Of a stretch of 64,000 nt of DNA, positions 63,834 through 64,000 are shown one piece after another. Position 1 is the stretch's first letter. Every line of letters starts with the position of its first letter. The stretch spans positions 275,727 through 339,726 of the forward strand of contig WNYE01000047.1 in assembly GCA_021396245.1 (NCBI GenBank), written 5' to 3'. The notes under the pieces are model-generated. The model was not told the DNA's origin and did no database searches. It was given only the letters and a program-made list of their open reading frames with translations. The position numbers were made by a program, and so were the translations under genes. The stretch comes from Sporothrix humicola (taxonomy: Eukaryota > Ascomycota > Sordariomycetes > Ophiostomatales > Ophiostomataceae).

Positions 63834-64000
63834 ATGGTACGCGATCGCCATCAATAAACGCTGTTATGTTGTCCATCTCTAACCTCTCGCAGTCCTCCCC
63901 CCGTGCTTCGTCTCCCACGCCGGCCGGCGCCGCCTCGGGCGCCAGCATCAACCGCGCCTCGTCGTCCTCGCCGCCGCCGCCGCCCGGTGGTGCGCGCACG
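63834..64000 (+). CDS. Unidentified protein, 5' end only; first exon is the ATG alone
   Basis: The start codon at 63834-63836 is followed at once by a donor (GTACGC at 63837). The intron contains an in-frame TAA, a CTCTAAC branch site and ends CAG at 63892. The second exon, from 63893, reads M-SSPRASSPTPAGAASGAS and onward as a Ser/Pro/Ala-rich segment with a proline run, open to the window edge (36 codons). The sequence before the ATG is a C/T-rich leader with ATCATGG context. Low-complexity N-termini like this do not identify a family, so no function is given. If the intron were not removed the frame would stop after seven codons, which supports the splice. Confidence 0.7.

Noticed and set aside
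1..64000. CRISPR arrays, rRNA, intact transposons, viral genes.
   Set aside because: No spaced direct repeats, rRNA signatures, transposase, reverse transcriptase or capsid motifs were seen in either strand.

Overview
This window is nuclear DNA of a filamentous ascomycete (Pezizomycotina), probably a Sordariomycete. The evidence is short introns of 50-130 bases with GTRAGT donors and CTAAC branch sites, GC-rich codon use in the housekeeping genes, long pyrimidine-rich leaders, and conserved genes such as xylose reductase, SDS22, TEN1, SNF7, a PXA1-type transporter and a PSR-type phosphatase. Genus is not determinable by eye; an Ophiostomatales-like genome is only a guess.

Layout. 0.9-13.1 kb holds core genes: D-xylose reductase (+), SDS22 (-, with a tiny last exon), a BTB/POZ protein (+), the telomere CST subunit TEN1 (-, two exons), and ESCRT-III SNF7 (+, three exons). 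13.1-19.5 kb has no recognisable gene and looks like the long promoter and leader of the next one. 19.5-33.4 kb is one giant gene of about 4,630 codons with a single short intron. Its product is low-complexity Ala/Pro/Glu/Val-rich, studded with Ala-rich hydrophobic segments, with an Arg/Ser-rich C-terminal part and a basic C-terminal helix. Its architecture resembles the giant septal Woronin-body tether (leashin, often auto-annotated 'involucrin repeat protein'), but that identity is an inference.

33.5-47.5 kb is a visibly AT-richer accessory island. It carries a hypothetical 194-codon gene, two related SRPK-like kinases (K1 with one frameshift; K2 with a frameshift, a nonsense codon and two lost catalytic residues), and four small genes that I recognise as one divergent family (P1-P4). 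All four P genes have a phase-2 intron at the same place, exactly three residues before an invariant Trp, and similar TATA-to-ATG spacing. P4 adds a long Glu/Lys tail. The P family is not a domain I know, and it is the best candidate for something undescribed.

47.7-64 kb returns to GC-rich genes: an MFS transporter (+), a divergent protein kinase with a DWE in place of DFG (+), a peroxisomal fatty-acyl ABC half-transporter of PXA1 type (-), a PSR1/2-like phosphatase (+), and the 5' end of a gene whose first exon is only the ATG (+), cut by the window edge.

How genes work together: most core genes are independent housekeeping functions. The only stretch where neighbouring genes look jointly organised is the accessory island. 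No tRNA, rRNA, CRISPR array, intact transposon or viral gene was seen.
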